From the NCBI RefSeq assembly GCF_002163875.1, contig NZ_CP019333.1, forward strand, positions 1,370,864 to 1,434,863: a stretch of DNA of 64,000 nt. Direction: 5' to 3'. This DNA comes from Gilvibacter sp. SZ-19. Its GTDB lineage: Bacteria > Bacteroidota > Bacteroidia > Flavobacteriales > Flavobacteriaceae. Within the stretch, counting starts at the first letter, position 1, and each line of letters begins with the position of its first letter. The position numbers and the translations under genes were made by a program. Shown piece after piece: positions 1 through 9,255 of this stretch. The notes beneath the pieces were generated by a model that worked only from the letters and a program-made list of their open reading frames with translations, was not told the DNA's origin and did not search any database.

Positions 1-1
1 A

Positions 2-934
2 AATACAAGTTTGCTAGACCGACTTTCTCCGGAGCGCTCCAGTATTAAAACTTGGTTAAAGGCCCTTGTTTTAGGCTTAGCTTTTGTTAGCTTGGTGTTT
101 GCCTTGGTCAACCCTAAGATCGGAACCGAATTCAAAACGGTTAAACGCGAAGGCGTTGATCTGGTATTTGCCTTGGATGTGTCCAAGAGTATGTTGGCAG
201 AAGATATTGCGCCAAATCGTTTGGAAAAATCCAAACAGCTTATCAGCGAGGTGATCAATTCCCTTTCGGGAGATCGCGTCGGGATCATTGGGTATGCAGG
301 TAGCGCCTTTCCACAACTACCTATTACTACGGATTTTGGCTCGGCCAAGATGTTCTTGCGCAACATGAACACCGACATGGTGTCTTCTCAGGGAACTGCT
401 ATAAATGAGGCGATCAATTTAGCGCAGACCTATTACAACGACGAGGAGCAGATCAATCGCGTATTGTTCATTGTTTCCGATGGAGAAGATCACGAAGGCG
501 AGGCAACGACCATGGCTCGTGAGGCTGCGAAAGCTGGCATTACCATCTATACCATTGGTGTAGGGAAAGACGATGCAGAAGGAGCTTGGATACCTATTAA
601 ACGCGATGGGGTGCTTATTCGCTATAAGCGTGACGAGAGTGGAAACCGCGTTAGAACCAAACTCAACGAGCAAACCTTAAAAGATATCGCCGAAGCCTCT
701 GGCGGAGCCTATTTGAACGGTAATAATACGGCTGCATTGGTAGAAGGCGTGAACGAGATCTTGAACAATTTGGACAAGACCACTTTCGATTCTCAACAAG
801 TGGCAGACTTTAAGGATCAGTTTCAATGGTTCTTAGCGGCAGCAGTGTTTTTCTTGCTGTTGGATATTTTGTTCTTAGAGCGCAAGACCGAGTGGTTGCG
901 CGGTTTGAATTTATTTAACGAGAAGGAGGAATAA
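2..934 (+). CDS. batB: BatB-like VWA-domain membrane protein (5' end outside window)
   Basis: The reading frame is open from base 2, so the start codon lies upstream of the window. A von Willebrand factor A domain follows a membrane segment (ALVLGLAFVSLVFALV). The MIDAS metal-site motif DVSKS is intact, with a downstream SDGEDHEGE acidic loop. A second hydrophobic segment near the C-terminus (FLAAAVFFLLLDILFL) anchors the domain at the inner membrane. Family knowledge: Bat proteins are encoded with a MoxR ATPase and are linked to oxygen and stress tolerance in Bacteroidota. Placed 2 nt before the TPR gene, it is BatB rather than BatA by gene order. Length is about 50 residues short of the usual family size because of the window edge. 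Confidence 0.9.
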   Translation, partial: NTSLLDRLSPERSSIKTWLKALVLGLAFVSLVFALVNPKIGTEFKTVKREGVDLVFALDVSKSMLAEDIAPNRLEKSKQLISEVINSLSGDRVGIIGYAGSAFPQLPITTDFGSAKMFLRNMNTDMVSSQGTAINEAINLAQTYYNDEEQINRVLFIVSDGEDHEGEATTMAREAAKAGITIYTIGVGKDDAEGAWIPIKRDGVLIRYKRDESGNRVRTKLNEQTLKDIAEASGGAYLNGNNTAALVEGVNEILNNLDKTTFDSQQVADFKDQFQWFLAAAVFFLLLDILFLERKTEWLRGLNLFNEKEE

Positions 935-936
935 AG

Positions 937-1746
937 ATGAAGCAGTTAAAATTCATAATGTTGATACTCTGTGTTGGTTTAAGCAGTTCTGTAATGGCTC
1001 AGGAAGATCTTGAGACCCTTGCAAAAACTTCTCAGACCTTTAGAGCAGATGCCGATGTGGCTATCAATAAAGATGAGTTTGTAAGCGGCGAAGCCTTGTA
1101 CAGAAAGTCCATTTCGTTAGAACCGCAGAATACGGCGAGTAAGTACAACTTAGGTAATGCTTACTACAAGAAAGAAAAGAATAATGAGGCCATGCGTCGC
1201 TTTGTTCAAGCAGCAGAAGTTGCCGATACTAAAAGTGAGAAACACAAGGCTTTTCACAATTTGGGTAATACGCTCATGAATGCCAAAATGTATAAAGAGG
1301 CTGTAGAAGCTTACAAAAATGCCTTGCGCAACAACCCTACTGACGACGAGACCCGTTACAATTTAGCCTTAGCCAAAGAAATGTTGGAAAAAGAGCAACA
1401 GAACAACGGCGGCGGAGATAATAACGACGACAAGGACGAGAAGGAGAAAGACAAAGAAGATAAAGAGGGCGAAGAAGGCGAAGAGAAAGACGAGCAGAAT
1501 CAGGAGCAAAACAAGGATCAAGAGCAAAAACCTGAACAAGGTGATGAAGAAGAAAAACAAGGAGATCCGAAAAAACCAGATCAGCCGCAAGAGCAAGAAC
1601 AGCAAAAACCGCAACCCGGACAATTGTCCAAACAACAGATAGAAAGCCTGCTGGAAGCCATGAATAACGAAGAACAGAAAGTTCAGCAGAAAATGAACGT
1701 CAAAGACAAGAAAGGTGCTAAAGTAAAATCGAACAAGGATTGGTAA
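937..1746 (+). CDS. batC: BatC-like TPR protein with acidic low-complexity tail
   Basis: 269 aa. A signal peptide ends near VMAQ (residues 1-22), followed by tetratricopeptide repeats at about residues 35-145 (ALYRKSISLEPQNTASKYNL; KEAVEAYKNALRNNPTDDET). The region of about residues 148-230 is almost entirely Glu, Asp, Lys, Gln and Asn, a highly charged, probably disordered stretch. Start is 2 nt after batB and stop is 1 nt before batD, so the genes are one transcript. In this family the TPRs are thought to scaffold a periplasmic Bat complex with the VWA proteins. The role of the charged tail is not known. Confidence 0.88.
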   Translation: MKQLKFIMLILCVGLSSSVMAQEDLETLAKTSQTFRADADVAINKDEFVSGEALYRKSISLEPQNTASKYNLGNAYYKKEKNNEAMRRFVQAAEVADTKSEKHKAFHNLGNTLMNAKMYKEAVEAYKNALRNNPTDDETRYNLALAKEMLEKEQQNNGGGDNNDDKDEKEKDKEDKEGEEGEEKDEQNQEQNKDQEQKPEQGDEEEKQGDPKKPDQPQEQEQQKPQPGQLSKQQIESLLEAMNNEEQKVQQKMNVKDKKGAKVKSNKDW

Positions 1747-1747
1747 G

Positions 1748-3523
1748 ATGAAGAAGTTAAGATCGATAGTATTGGTGCTAGTTGTGCTCTGCGGTTTCAG
1801 CGGATGGGCACAGGTGCAGTTCAATGCCTCTGCCAGCAAAGAGAAGCTGGGCATTAATGAGCGCGTGCGTATCGACTTTCAGATGAATCAGGACGGCGAT
1901 AACTTCAGTCCACCAGATTTTGACGGTTTCCGTGTGGTTGGTGGTCCGAATCAATCGGTGAGTAATACCTATATCAACGGGAAAAAGACCTATTCCAAGA
2001 CCTTTAGCTATTTTTTATCTCCCATGTCTCGAGGGAACTTTACCATAGGACAAGCCACCGTAGAGATAGACGGAGAGATCTATAAGACCTTGCCACTGAA
2101 GATAGAGGTGACCGCTGCGGTAGACGTTCCTAAAGACGGCAATAATGCCGAATATGTGGCTAGTGAGAACGTGCATTTAGTAGCCGAGGTCTCTAAACGC
2201 GACCCTTATCTCAACGAAGCCATCACGGTGACCTACAAGCTCTATGTTTCTGAGGATGTCAGTGTGACACGAGCTTGGAGAGAGATCGATATCCCTAAGT
2301 ATGCAGATTTCTGGAGTCAGATCAAAGAGAACCGTCAACGCCGCGTATTTGAAGGAAAGTTCAAAGGGCGTAATTACCGTTACGTGATCTTGAAGACGGC
2401 TATCTTGTATCCGCAGAAAACCGGAGAACTCAATATTGAACCTTTGGTGCTGGATGTTCCTGTTGAGGTATTGAGCAATAAACGCGATTTCTTTGGTCGC
2501 CGCTTGACCACCACGGTCAACCAAACTGTAGCCGCCGGAAACTTGACCATAGATGTAAAGCCTTTGCCAGAGCAAGGCAAGCCAGCCAATTTTACAGGAG
2601 CTGTGGGCGATTTTAAATTCAACATCAGTGCATCGCGTAATCAAGTAGATGCAAATGAGTCCTTAGAGATACGCGTGCAAGCAGAAGGCGATGGAAACCT
2701 AAAGCTCTTCAATTTACCAGAATTGACCTTGCCAAGTTCCTTGGAGGTATACGATCCGAAGCGAGAAGACAACGTAAAGACCACCAGTAATGGTATGAGC
2801 GGTTCTATCGCAACGGTTTACACTGTGGTTCCTCAGTTTAAGGGAACCTACCCTGTACAGCCACTTAGATTCTCTTATTTTGACCTGGCGACAGAAACTT
2901 ATAAGACCATTGTTTCTGATGGTACGGTGATCACCGTAGAGAATGGTCCGGTGTCTACAGAGACTGCATCGACAGAGAATACTACAAATTCTGGAGGGAC
3001 TAAAAACATCATACAAACGGGAGATCAGTTCAAATACATCAAACTCAAATCTTCTTTAAAACCAATAGCGTCTTCGCAGTTCTTTAAGTCGCCGCTGTAT
3101 TGGTCGTTAATGGGTGGGCCTTTACTGCTTATTCCGATCTTTGTAGTTGCGGGTAGAAAACGCAAAGAACGCTTAGCAGACGCCGAAGGGCAACGCAAAC
3201 GCAAAGCGGATAGATTGGTTAAGAAATACCTCTCTGAGGCAAAAAAGAACCTGGGGCAACCTGCGCTGTTCTACGAGTCCTTAGAGCGTGCCTTACACAA
3301 TTATCTAAGAGCCAAATTGCGTATTGAAACTACAGAGATGAGCAAGGAGAAAATTGCTCAGATGTTAGATGAAAAAGGAGCTGAAGAAGCTGCGAAAACC
3401 AATTTCATTGGGCTGTTACAGAGCTGTGAATTGGCTCGATACGCATCCGGAATTAGCACCAACGTTGCTGCCGATTATGAAAAGGCCACACAAGTAGTAA
3501 CCCAACTCGACAAACAATTGTAA
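1748..3523 (+). CDS. batD: BatD family oxygen-tolerance protein
   Basis: 591 aa. A signal peptide ends at about GFSGWAQ. A long beta-rich periplasmic region follows, typical of BatD, with repeated Ig-like segments (KLGINERVRIDFQMN; DPYLNEAITVTYKLYVSEDV). A single membrane helix (SLMGGPLLLIPIFVVAG) lies at about residues 450-470, followed by a basic cytoplasmic segment and a helical C-terminal domain (ESLERALHNYLRAKL). The stop codon overlaps the batE start by one base (TAATG), which suggests translational coupling. Homology assignment rests on domain order and operon position; the biochemical function of BatD is not established. Confidence 0.9.
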   Translation: MKKLRSIVLVLVVLCGFSGWAQVQFNASASKEKLGINERVRIDFQMNQDGDNFSPPDFDGFRVVGGPNQSVSNTYINGKKTYSKTFSYFLSPMSRGNFTIGQATVEIDGEIYKTLPLKIEVTAAVDVPKDGNNAEYVASENVHLVAEVSKRDPYLNEAITVTYKLYVSEDVSVTRAWREIDIPKYADFWSQIKENRQRRVFEGKFKGRNYRYVILKTAILYPQKTGELNIEPLVLDVPVEVLSNKRDFFGRRLTTTVNQTVAAGNLTIDVKPLPEQGKPANFTGAVGDFKFNISASRNQVDANESLEIRVQAEGDGNLKLFNLPELTLPSSLEVYDPKREDNVKTTSNGMSGSIATVYTVVPQFKGTYPVQPLRFSYFDLATETYKTIVSDGTVITVENGPVSTETASTENTTNSGGTKNIIQTGDQFKYIKLKSSLKPIASSQFFKSPLYWSLMGGPLLLIPIFVVAGRKRKERLADAEGQRKRKADRLVKKYLSEAKKNLGQPALFYESLERALHNYLRAKLRIETTEMSKEKIAQMLDEKGAEEAAKTNFIGLLQSCELARYASGISTNVAADYEKATQVVTQLDKQL

Positions 3524-4275
3524 TGAAGAAGTTGTTATTGATCTTATTACTGGCTATGACAGCGTCTGTGCAGGCGCAAGATGCAGATGCCTTGTTCGAA
3601 TCTGGGAAAGAACATTATAAAGCAGATGCATTCCAAGAGGCCATAGCCGATTGGAAGGCCATTTTAGATAAAGGCCAGCATTCTAAAGCGGTTTACTTTA
3701 ACCTTGGAAATGCTTATTATAAATTGGGTGAGGTTGCTCCGAGTATCTATTATTACGAGAAAGCCCTTCAATTGGACCCTACAGATAATGAGGTAAAGAA
3801 CAATCTGGTCTTTGCTCAGAATTTGCGCATCGATGTGATAGAGCCTCTCCCGAAAACGGTATTTACTCGGGTTTACGACAACACTATTGGCAGCCTAGAC
3901 AGCAACCTTTGGGCCTGGCTTTCTGTTGGTCTATTGATGGCCGGAGTTTTGAGCTTTCTAGGCTACCATTTCTCTGCCACTACTGTGAGAAAGCGCATCT
4001 TGTTCGTAGGATCTTTGGTGCTGTTTGGCTTGGTGCTTTTTAGTTTTACTGCGGCTTATTTGAGTGCTGCGGATGAGAAAAATGAGCGTTCTGCTATTGT
4101 GTTTTCCGATACTATGGATGTGCGGGAAGCTCCAAAGAACAGCGGAACAGTAGCTTTCCAACTACACGCTGGCACCAAATTAGAGATCATTGATCAAGAC
4201 GGAGATTGGTTGCGTATCAAACTCAGCAATGGTAAAGACGGTTGGGTAAGCGCCAGTGCCTTAAAAGAGCTTTAA
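3523..4275 (+). CDS. batE: BatE-like TPR and SH3-type domain membrane protein
   Basis: 250 aa. Signal peptide (LLLILLLAMTASVQAQ), two TPRs at about residues 25-100 (AVYFNLGNAYYKLGEVAPSI; YYEKALQLDPTDNEVKNNL), two membrane helices at about residues 128-188, and a C-terminal bacterial SH3-like domain (MDVREAPKNSGTVAFQLHAG then DGWVSASALKEL). This order is that of BatE in Bacteroidota. It is the last gene of the operon, and its stop overlaps the convergent cvpA-like stop by 4 nt (4272-4275), so the two transcripts meet tail to tail with no separate terminator visible. Confidence 0.88.
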   Translation: MKKLLLILLLAMTASVQAQDADALFESGKEHYKADAFQEAIADWKAILDKGQHSKAVYFNLGNAYYKLGEVAPSIYYYEKALQLDPTDNEVKNNLVFAQNLRIDVIEPLPKTVFTRVYDNTIGSLDSNLWAWLSVGLLMAGVLSFLGYHFSATTVRKRILFVGSLVLFGLVLFSFTAAYLSAADEKNERSAIVFSDTMDVREAPKNSGTVAFQLHAGTKLEIIDQDGDWLRIKLSNGKDGWVSASALKEL

Positions 4276-4808
4276 TTCTCCTCGTTCAGACGTAGGTCTT
4301 CCTTGGTCTCGTCTATAATTTCTTTAGCGTCTTCGATAAGATCGGGTAGTATGGCAGGAGCTATGGGCTCAATTTGGGCGTAGAGTACAGATTCCTCCTT
4401 GCGCTCCTCAGAAAGAATAAAACCAGACATTCCCCAGTCGTTGAACCACATTAGGGCAACACTGACAATAAAGACCATTTTAAGACCACCAAAAGCAGCG
4501 CCTAAAAGTTTATTTAAGATACCAATAGCAGCAAAATCTGCGATCTTGGTTAGCATTTTACCTGCCATTTGAACCGCTACTACAATCACCAGAAAAGTGA
4601 TGGCAAAAGCCGACAGGTTGATGTATTTCTGTTCCCAGTCGACCGAATTCTCTAACCAGTTTCCTGCATACCCAGAGAAATAGATGGCTCCAAAAACTCC
4701 GGCAACAACTCCTATAAGAGAAGCGACTTCTACAAAAAGGCCCTTTTTCCAGCCACCCCAGGCTGCCAGACCTATAATAACCACTAGGGCTAAATCCAAG
4801 CTATTCAT
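4272..4808 (-). CDS. cvpA: CvpA family membrane protein
   Basis: 178 aa. It opens with MNSLDLALVVIIGLAAWGGW, the typical CvpA N-terminus, and has four predicted membrane helices (about residues 5-25, 28-50, 65-88, 100-122) and a short charged tail rich in Glu and Asp. Family knowledge: CvpA was named for colicin V production in E. coli, and homologues are inner-membrane proteins tied to envelope homeostasis; the molecular activity is unclear. It is transcribed divergently from the next small gene, with about 68 bp between the start codons. Confidence 0.87.
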   Translation of the reverse strand: MNSLDLALVVIIGLAAWGGWKKGLFVEVASLIGVVAGVFGAIYFSGYAGNWLENSVDWEQKYINLSAFAITFLVIVVAVQMAGKMLTKIADFAAIGILNKLLGAAFGGLKMVFIVSVALMWFNDWGMSGFILSEERKEESVLYAQIEPIAPAILPDLIEDAKEIIDETKEDLRLNEEN

Positions 4809-4852
4809 GTTGCTAATTTGCGATAAATATACAAATCAAACGCTGGGAGCCT

Positions 4853-4860
4853 TATCTTTG
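4853..4860 (+). promoter_or_regulatory. Bacteroidota -7 promoter element TAnnTTTG
   Basis: TATCTTTG lies 16 nt before the ATG at 4877, in the expected place for the flavobacterial -7 element. A clear -33 TTG is not obvious. Confidence 0.55.
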
Positions 4861-4876
4861 TTGCTTTAAAAGCCGT

Positions 4877-5233
4877 ATGTCTAGAGATCCACAACTTAAG
4901 GCCCGCTGGGAAGCCGTCACAGAATTGATCAGCAAACGATTTGCCGATGGGGCTCCCTTAGATCTTGATGCGATCATATACCTGATAGGGCTGCAGGAGT
5001 TTGGACAGTTCGATCGTCGCTTTAAAAAGGACGACAAGGTCAATCTGATGCATATTGCCATATGCCGCTTGTTGGAACCTTACGGCTATTACCGTTTCGA
5101 CTATCAAGACGAAGACGGCTGGCCGCATTATGAAGTAGTCACGCCTTTACCCCCTTTAAAGGCCGGGGAGCAATCCGTGCTCATGAAAGAAGCCATAGTA
5201 CAGTACTTTCTAGAAAAAGAAGTCATTGAATAA
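4877..5233 (+). CDS. Conserved small protein, function unknown
   Basis: 118 aa, soluble, no signal peptide or membrane helix. Sequence features are an Asp-rich helical N-terminal half (GAPLDLDAIIYLIGLQEFG) and an aromatic C-terminal part (LLEPYGYYRFDYQDEDGWPH). Looks like a conserved flavobacterial hypothetical found beside pheS; no catalytic motif is recognisable. Head-to-head with the cvpA-like gene and 55 nt upstream of pheS, which has its own -7 element, so it is probably monocistronic. Confidence 0.75.
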   Translation: MSRDPQLKARWEAVTELISKRFADGAPLDLDAIIYLIGLQEFGQFDRRFKKDDKVNLMHIAICRLLEPYGYYRFDYQDEDGWPHYEVVTPLPPLKAGEQSVLMKEAIVQYFLEKEVIE

Positions 5234-5258
5234 GCGAGGCTTATCCACAGGAAAATTT

Positions 5259-5266
5259 TAAATTTG
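5259..5266 (+). promoter_or_regulatory. pheS -7 promoter element
   Basis: TAAATTTG fits TAnnTTTG and lies 22 nt before the pheS ATG. Confidence 0.5.
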
Positions 5267-5288
5267 CCCTCTGCAAAGAAGATTAGTG

Positions 5289-6308
5289 ATGCAAGACGAA
5301 ATCAATAAATACATAGACGAGGTAAAAGGATTTGCTACCGAGACCGCAGAAGAGCTAGAAGCCTTCCGTATTAAATTCTTGGGTAAGAAGGGAATCCTCC
5401 GAGGCTTGTATGCCGATTTAAAGGAGGTTTCTGCAGAGCAGAAGCGCGATCTAGGTCAGGCCATAAATGCCCTGCGCCAAGCCGCCGATGAGAAAATGCA
5501 GGAGCTCAAGAACTCCATGGATTCTCAGGCCACTGTTCAAGGGCAATTTGGTGATTTGAGTCGTCCGGGGAATCCCTTGAACGTAGGGTCAAGACATCCA
5601 ATTTCGATTGTAAAGAACCGTATTATTGAGATCTTTTCTCGAATCGGTTTTAACGTCTCCGAAGGTCCTGAGATCGAAGACGATTGGCACAACTTTACTG
5701 CGTTGAACTTGCCGGAATATCACCCTGCACGAGACATGCAGGATACCTTCTTTATTCAAACAGATCCTGACATCTTGTTACGTACCCACACCTCTTCGGT
5801 ACAGGTGCGTTATATGGAGAACAATCAGCCACCCATCAGAACCATTTCTCCAGGGCGCGTATATAGGAATGAGGCTATTTCTGCACGTTCGCACTGCTTC
5901 TTCCATCAGGTTGAAGGCTTGTATATAGACAAGGACGTGTCTTTTGCAGATCTTAAGCAGACTTTGCAATACTTCACCACGGAGCTCTTTGGAAAGTCTA
6001 AGATACGCTTGCGTCCGTCTTACTTCCCGTTTACAGAACCTTCTGCGGAGGTTGATGTGTATTGGGGCTTGGAAACCGAGACCGATTACCGCATGACCAA
6101 AGGTACCGGTTGGTTGGAGATAATGGGTTGTGGTATGGTAGATCCTAACGTCTTGGAGAATTGTGGGATCGATTCTAAAGAATACTCCGGATTTGCTTTC
6201 GGAATGGGGATAGACCGCATTGCACTCTTGCTGCATCAGATCTCAGACATCCGTATGCTCAGCGAGAACGACATTCGCTTTTTACAACAGTTCAAAGGTT
6301 CTTTATAA
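5289..6308 (+). CDS. pheS: Phenylalanyl-tRNA synthetase alpha subunit
   Basis: 339 aa from ATG 5289; a GTG at 5286 is in frame directly before it and is less likely. Charges tRNA-Phe together with PheT, which is not in this window. The N-terminal coiled-coil arm (residues 1-85) precedes the class II core: motif 2 ([32 protein letters not shown]) and motif 3 ([14 protein letters not shown]). The [10 protein letters not shown] stretch is characteristic of PheS. Full length for the family. The next gene starts 3 nt after the stop and is probably co-transcribed. Confidence 0.97.
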   Translation: MQDEINKYIDEVKGFATETAEELEAFRIKFLGKKGILRGLYADLKEVSAEQKRDLGQAINALRQAADEKMQELKNSMDSQATVQGQFGDLSRPGNPLNVGSRHPISIVKNRIIEIFSRIGFNVSEGPEIEDDWHNFTALNLPEYHPARDMQDTFFIQTDPDILLRTHTSSVQVRYMENNQPPIRTISPGRVYRNEAISARSHCFFHQVEGLYIDKDVSFADLKQTLQYFTTELFGKSKIRLRPSYFPFTEPSAEVDVYWGLETETDYRMTKGTGWLEIMGCGMVDPNVLENCGIDSKEYSGFAFGMGIDRIALLLHQISDIRMLSENDIRFLQQFKGSL

Positions 6309-6311
6309 GCC

Positions 6312-6707
6312 ATGCGAAAGGATATTGAAATACCTGAGGTGACTCAGGTGTATATTGCCGCTGTGCGCGAATGGGACAAAGAGTTCCTCGCTCAGAATTG
6401 GTTCGTATACCTGATCAATAACTGGGACAAGACGCTGCAGACCACTTTGGTAATGTCTCGCGGGAATGATTCAGACAGAAAAACTTCTACATTAAGACAC
6501 GGACTCAACGATGTTCCACCCGGTAAGGCCGTAAAGATCGAATTGCTACCTGATGAGGTTCTCGGATTTACTAATGAGTATTTGTTGACCTTCTTTGCCG
6601 ACGACAAACTCTACGACAAGACCTTTGTTTTTGAGCCTTACACAGTGAAAGAGGAGGCGGCTTCAACGCTTCCTGTTATGGATTCAGATGGCGTTTTGGC
6701 TAAGTAA
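6312..6707 (+). CDS. Conserved small protein downstream of pheS, function unknown
   Basis: 131 aa, soluble, no signal peptide. The sequence looks like a small beta-rich domain (FVYLINNWDKTLQTTLVMSR; PGKAVKIELLPDEVLGFTNE; YLLTFFADDKLYDKTFVFEP), with a variable tail. I do not recognise a named family; similar hypotheticals follow pheS in flavobacteria. Start is 3 nt after pheS, so it is translated from the same message. Its last 8 nt overlap the 3' end of the convergent gpsA gene. Confidence 0.75.
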   Translation: MRKDIEIPEVTQVYIAAVREWDKEFLAQNWFVYLINNWDKTLQTTLVMSRGNDSDRKTSTLRHGLNDVPPGKAVKIELLPDEVLGFTNEYLLTFFADDKLYDKTFVFEPYTVKEEAASTLPVMDSDGVLAK

Positions 6708-7704
6708 GTTTATCCGCTAATTTATTAAAAACCTTCTTGGGGTCTTTACCTTCGTAAAGTACCGCATAGACCGCATTAATGATAGGCGTTTTTGCCTTTT
6801 TCTTTCCATGGGCCTGGTTGAGCTTATAAGCGCTTTTAGTGGCGTAATATCCTTCTGCAACCATGCTCATTTCCATCATGGCGCTTTTTACAGTATAGCC
6901 TTTCCCAATCATGTTCCCGAACATGCGATTTCTACTAAAAGTCGAATAGCCTGTAACCAATAGATCGCCCAAATAGGCCGAACCGTTGATGTCGCGCTTC
7001 ATCTTGTGCATTTTTTTTACGTAGCGCTTCATTTCCCGTATGGCATTGCTCATCAATACCGATTGGAAGTTGTCTCCATAACCTAAGCCGTGACAAATTC
7101 CAGCCGCCAAAGCATAGATGTTCTTAAGCATTGCTGCATATTCTGTGCCTATGATATCGTCACTGATATTGCATTTGATATAATCACTGCGGAGCTGTTT
7201 GGCCACCCAAGCTGCCTTATCTTGGTCTGCACATGCAATGGTGAGATACGACAATCGCTCTAAGGCCACTTCTTCCGCGTGACATGGGCCAGTGATCACT
7301 CCAATGTTCTCAAAAGGTATTTTGTAATGGGTGTAGAAATGATCGCCTACAATTAAGCTGCTTTCAGGTACGATCCCTTTAATGGCAGAGAATATGATCT
7401 TGTCTTTAAGGGGTTCACTTGCTTTGTCTAGTTCCCCTTGCAAGAATGCGGAAGGGATCACAAAGATCAAGTAATCGCCATAGCGGATCATCTCATCAAT
7501 TTCGTTGCTCAAAACTAGTTTTTCGGTCTCGAACTCTACAGAGCTCAAATAGTTCGGATTGTGCTTCTGTTTTTTAATGTGTTCCAAGGCATAAACAGAG
7601 CGCATATACCAGCCCAGCTCGTCTACATTCTCTAGGAGCATCTTTACTATAGCAGTGGCCATACTACCACCACCAAAGACCGCAATTTTAGGGGATTTCG
7701 CCAT
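6700..7704 (-). CDS. gpsA: NAD(P)-dependent glycerol-3-phosphate dehydrogenase
   Basis: 334 aa when started at ATG 7704 (MAKSPKIAVFGGG); an upstream in-frame ATG at 7734 would add ten residues lacking family resemblance. Reduces dihydroxyacetone phosphate to sn-glycerol 3-phosphate for phospholipid synthesis. The Rossmann motif is GGGSMATAIV, slightly different from the usual GxGxxG. The catalytic lysine lies in AAMLKNIYALAAG, and GPCHAEEVALERLSYL matches the family substrate region. A TATTTTTG -7 element lies at 7722-7729 on the minus strand. Confidence 0.93.
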   Translation of the reverse strand: MAKSPKIAVFGGGSMATAIVKMLLENVDELGWYMRSVYALEHIKKQKHNPNYLSSVEFETEKLVLSNEIDEMIRYGDYLIFVIPSAFLQGELDKASEPLKDKIIFSAIKGIVPESSLIVGDHFYTHYKIPFENIGVITGPCHAEEVALERLSYLTIACADQDKAAWVAKQLRSDYIKCNISDDIIGTEYAAMLKNIYALAAGICHGLGYGDNFQSVLMSNAIREMKRYVKKMHKMKRDINGSAYLGDLLVTGYSTFSRNRMFGNMIGKGYTVKSAMMEMSMVAEGYYATKSAYKLNQAHGKKKAKTPIINAVYAVLYEGKDPKKVFNKLADKLT

Positions 7705-7721
7705 TACTGCAATTTGGTTTT

Positions 7722-7729
7722 CAAAAATA
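7722..7729 (-). promoter_or_regulatory. gpsA -7 promoter element
   Basis: Minus-strand TATTTTTG, matching TAnnTTTG, 17 nt before the chosen gpsA start; this also supports the 7704 start over 7734. Confidence 0.45.
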
Positions 7730-7825
7730 AACAATTAAAAATAGCTTGTAATTAATTGTATATCAAGTAATTGTGAGTTTGGCACGTTGTTTGAATTTCC
7801 TTAACTGAACTTTAATACCAAGGAT

Positions 7826-8758
7826 ATGAAGACATTAAAATCACTTTCAGTACTTGCCTTTTTGGCCCTTATTTTTTCGGCCTGTTCTACGCAGGTTATT
7901 TACGAAGACGATGTTGTCGTGGTGAACGATCCTATTCCGGACCCTGTTCCACTATCTGCGGTATTGAATTCGCACGAACTCTGGTATGTAGACATTAACC
8001 GTACCACAGGAAATGGAGAGATCCCATTCTTGCAAAAGGCCTTTACAGTTTCTTTTTTAAACGGAACACTTTGGGCGAACAACAACCTGGTTGGTATCGG
8101 GAGTCAAGGAAACGGATTCGGACTTGATGTGGGATACTACGATGTACTCGAATACGATTACATTTTAGAGGTGAACCACGACCTGGATGGATTCTATCCA
8201 CTAGAAATTACACCATTGAGCCATAACGAGATCCGTGTTTATTACCGCCCTGCTAATATTAGCTATGTTTTGGTGGGGTATCAGCGAAACACTTTTGATT
8301 ACGATCTGGTATTCTATGACAACATTCATTACTTCTTGCAGGAGTATGTGGCTTGGGAAAATACTATGACCAGTAGCTATGGGGACGCCAATCCGTTTGA
8401 TAAGGAGAACTTTTTACAGTTCTTACCGGCAGGAGGTTTAGATAATTTTAGGAGTTCAAAAGACCCAGTTGGCACGAATATTGATTTTATATTTTGGGAT
8501 TACGAAGGGGTATATAATGTAGCTGATGATGCGAGTGATCCCTACATAAAATATTTAACACTAGATTATGATTATTTGGGCAATGAATACTTTGAACTCC
8601 ACGTTATCAATGACAGCACCATCGAACTTTACCACCCGCAATCGGGTACGTTATACCGATACAAAGGACGGGGGTACATACAATACAAGAGAGCCGAAGT
8701 TAAACGCCAAAGTAAAGCGGACATACAGGCTCAAATAAAAGAGTTAGTTAAGACTTAA
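7826..8758 (+). CDS. Secreted lipoprotein, function unknown
   Basis: 310 aa. A type II signal peptide (MKTLKSLSVLAFLALIFSAC) with the lipobox FSAC at about residues 17-20 predicts a lipid-anchored envelope protein. The mature part is rich in Tyr, Asp and Asn (EYDYILEVNHDLDGFYPLEI), consistent with a beta-rich extracellular domain, and the C-terminus is a basic helix (YKRAEVKRQSKADIQAQIKE). No known domain is recognisable. Stands alone and is followed by a strong terminator. Confidence 0.8.
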   Translation: MKTLKSLSVLAFLALIFSACSTQVIYEDDVVVVNDPIPDPVPLSAVLNSHELWYVDINRTTGNGEIPFLQKAFTVSFLNGTLWANNNLVGIGSQGNGFGLDVGYYDVLEYDYILEVNHDLDGFYPLEITPLSHNEIRVYYRPANISYVLVGYQRNTFDYDLVFYDNIHYFLQEYVAWENTMTSSYGDANPFDKENFLQFLPAGGLDNFRSSKDPVGTNIDFIFWDYEGVYNVADDASDPYIKYLTLDYDYLGNEYFELHVINDSTIELYHPQSGTLYRYKGRGYIQYKRAEVKRQSKADIQAQIKELVKT

Positions 8759-8787
8759 ACAGTTTTTTTGGTTGGTTATTTAGTTGG

Positions 8788-8845
8788 GAATCGCTCCCTA
8801 AAAAGTTAATAGAAGTGTTAATTTTTGGGAGCGGTTCTTTTTTTG
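8788..8845 (+). terminator. Rho-independent terminator after the lipoprotein gene
   Basis: Arms GAATCGCTCCC and GGGAGCGGTTC form an 11-bp stem with one wobble pair and a long AT-rich loop, followed by a T run. Confidence 0.8.
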
Positions 8846-8945
8846 TCAAGTTGCAAAAAGGAATGCTTTCAAGTTCACCCAGAAATCTTACTGCAGTGCT
8901 GATTAGATTTATAAAATCAGACAGCAACTACTTTTAATAGCTTAA

Positions 8946-8986
8946 GAAATAAACTAATTTTAATTGGGGAGGGGATGTAAGTCCCC
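8946..8986 (+). repeat. 41-bp direct repeat, copy 1
   Basis: Same sequence as 9215-9255 with one mismatch. It ends in the small hairpin GGGGA-TGTAAG-TCCCC, giving a REP-like appearance. Confidence 0.8.
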
Positions 8987-9214
8987 TGAGTTAAAAATCA
9001 ATTACCACCGATTCTTATTATCGTACAAAGGCCAATAACTGTATACTTTTCACTTTTTAATCTGTCGCTCATTGCACAAACTTATTAGCGAACCTCAAGA
9101 CCTCTAGTGATAACCATTCAATGAAGTTCAACTCGTCCGTTGTCCCTTCGAGATCTAAATGGGAATGGCTGTTGAATTCATAAAACAAATGATCAACTCC
9201 TTTCATCAGGAACG

Positions 9215-9255
9215 GAAATAAACTAATTTGAATTGGGGAGGGGATGTAAGTCCCC
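9215..9255 (+). repeat. 41-bp direct repeat, copy 2
   Basis: Second copy, in the same orientation, 228 bp after the first. Confidence 0.8.

Noticed and set aside
1369-1854. A 161-codon antisense frame opposite batC
   Set aside because: Its Leu/Phe-rich translation is the complement of the Glu/Lys-rich tail of BatC, not a real membrane protein.
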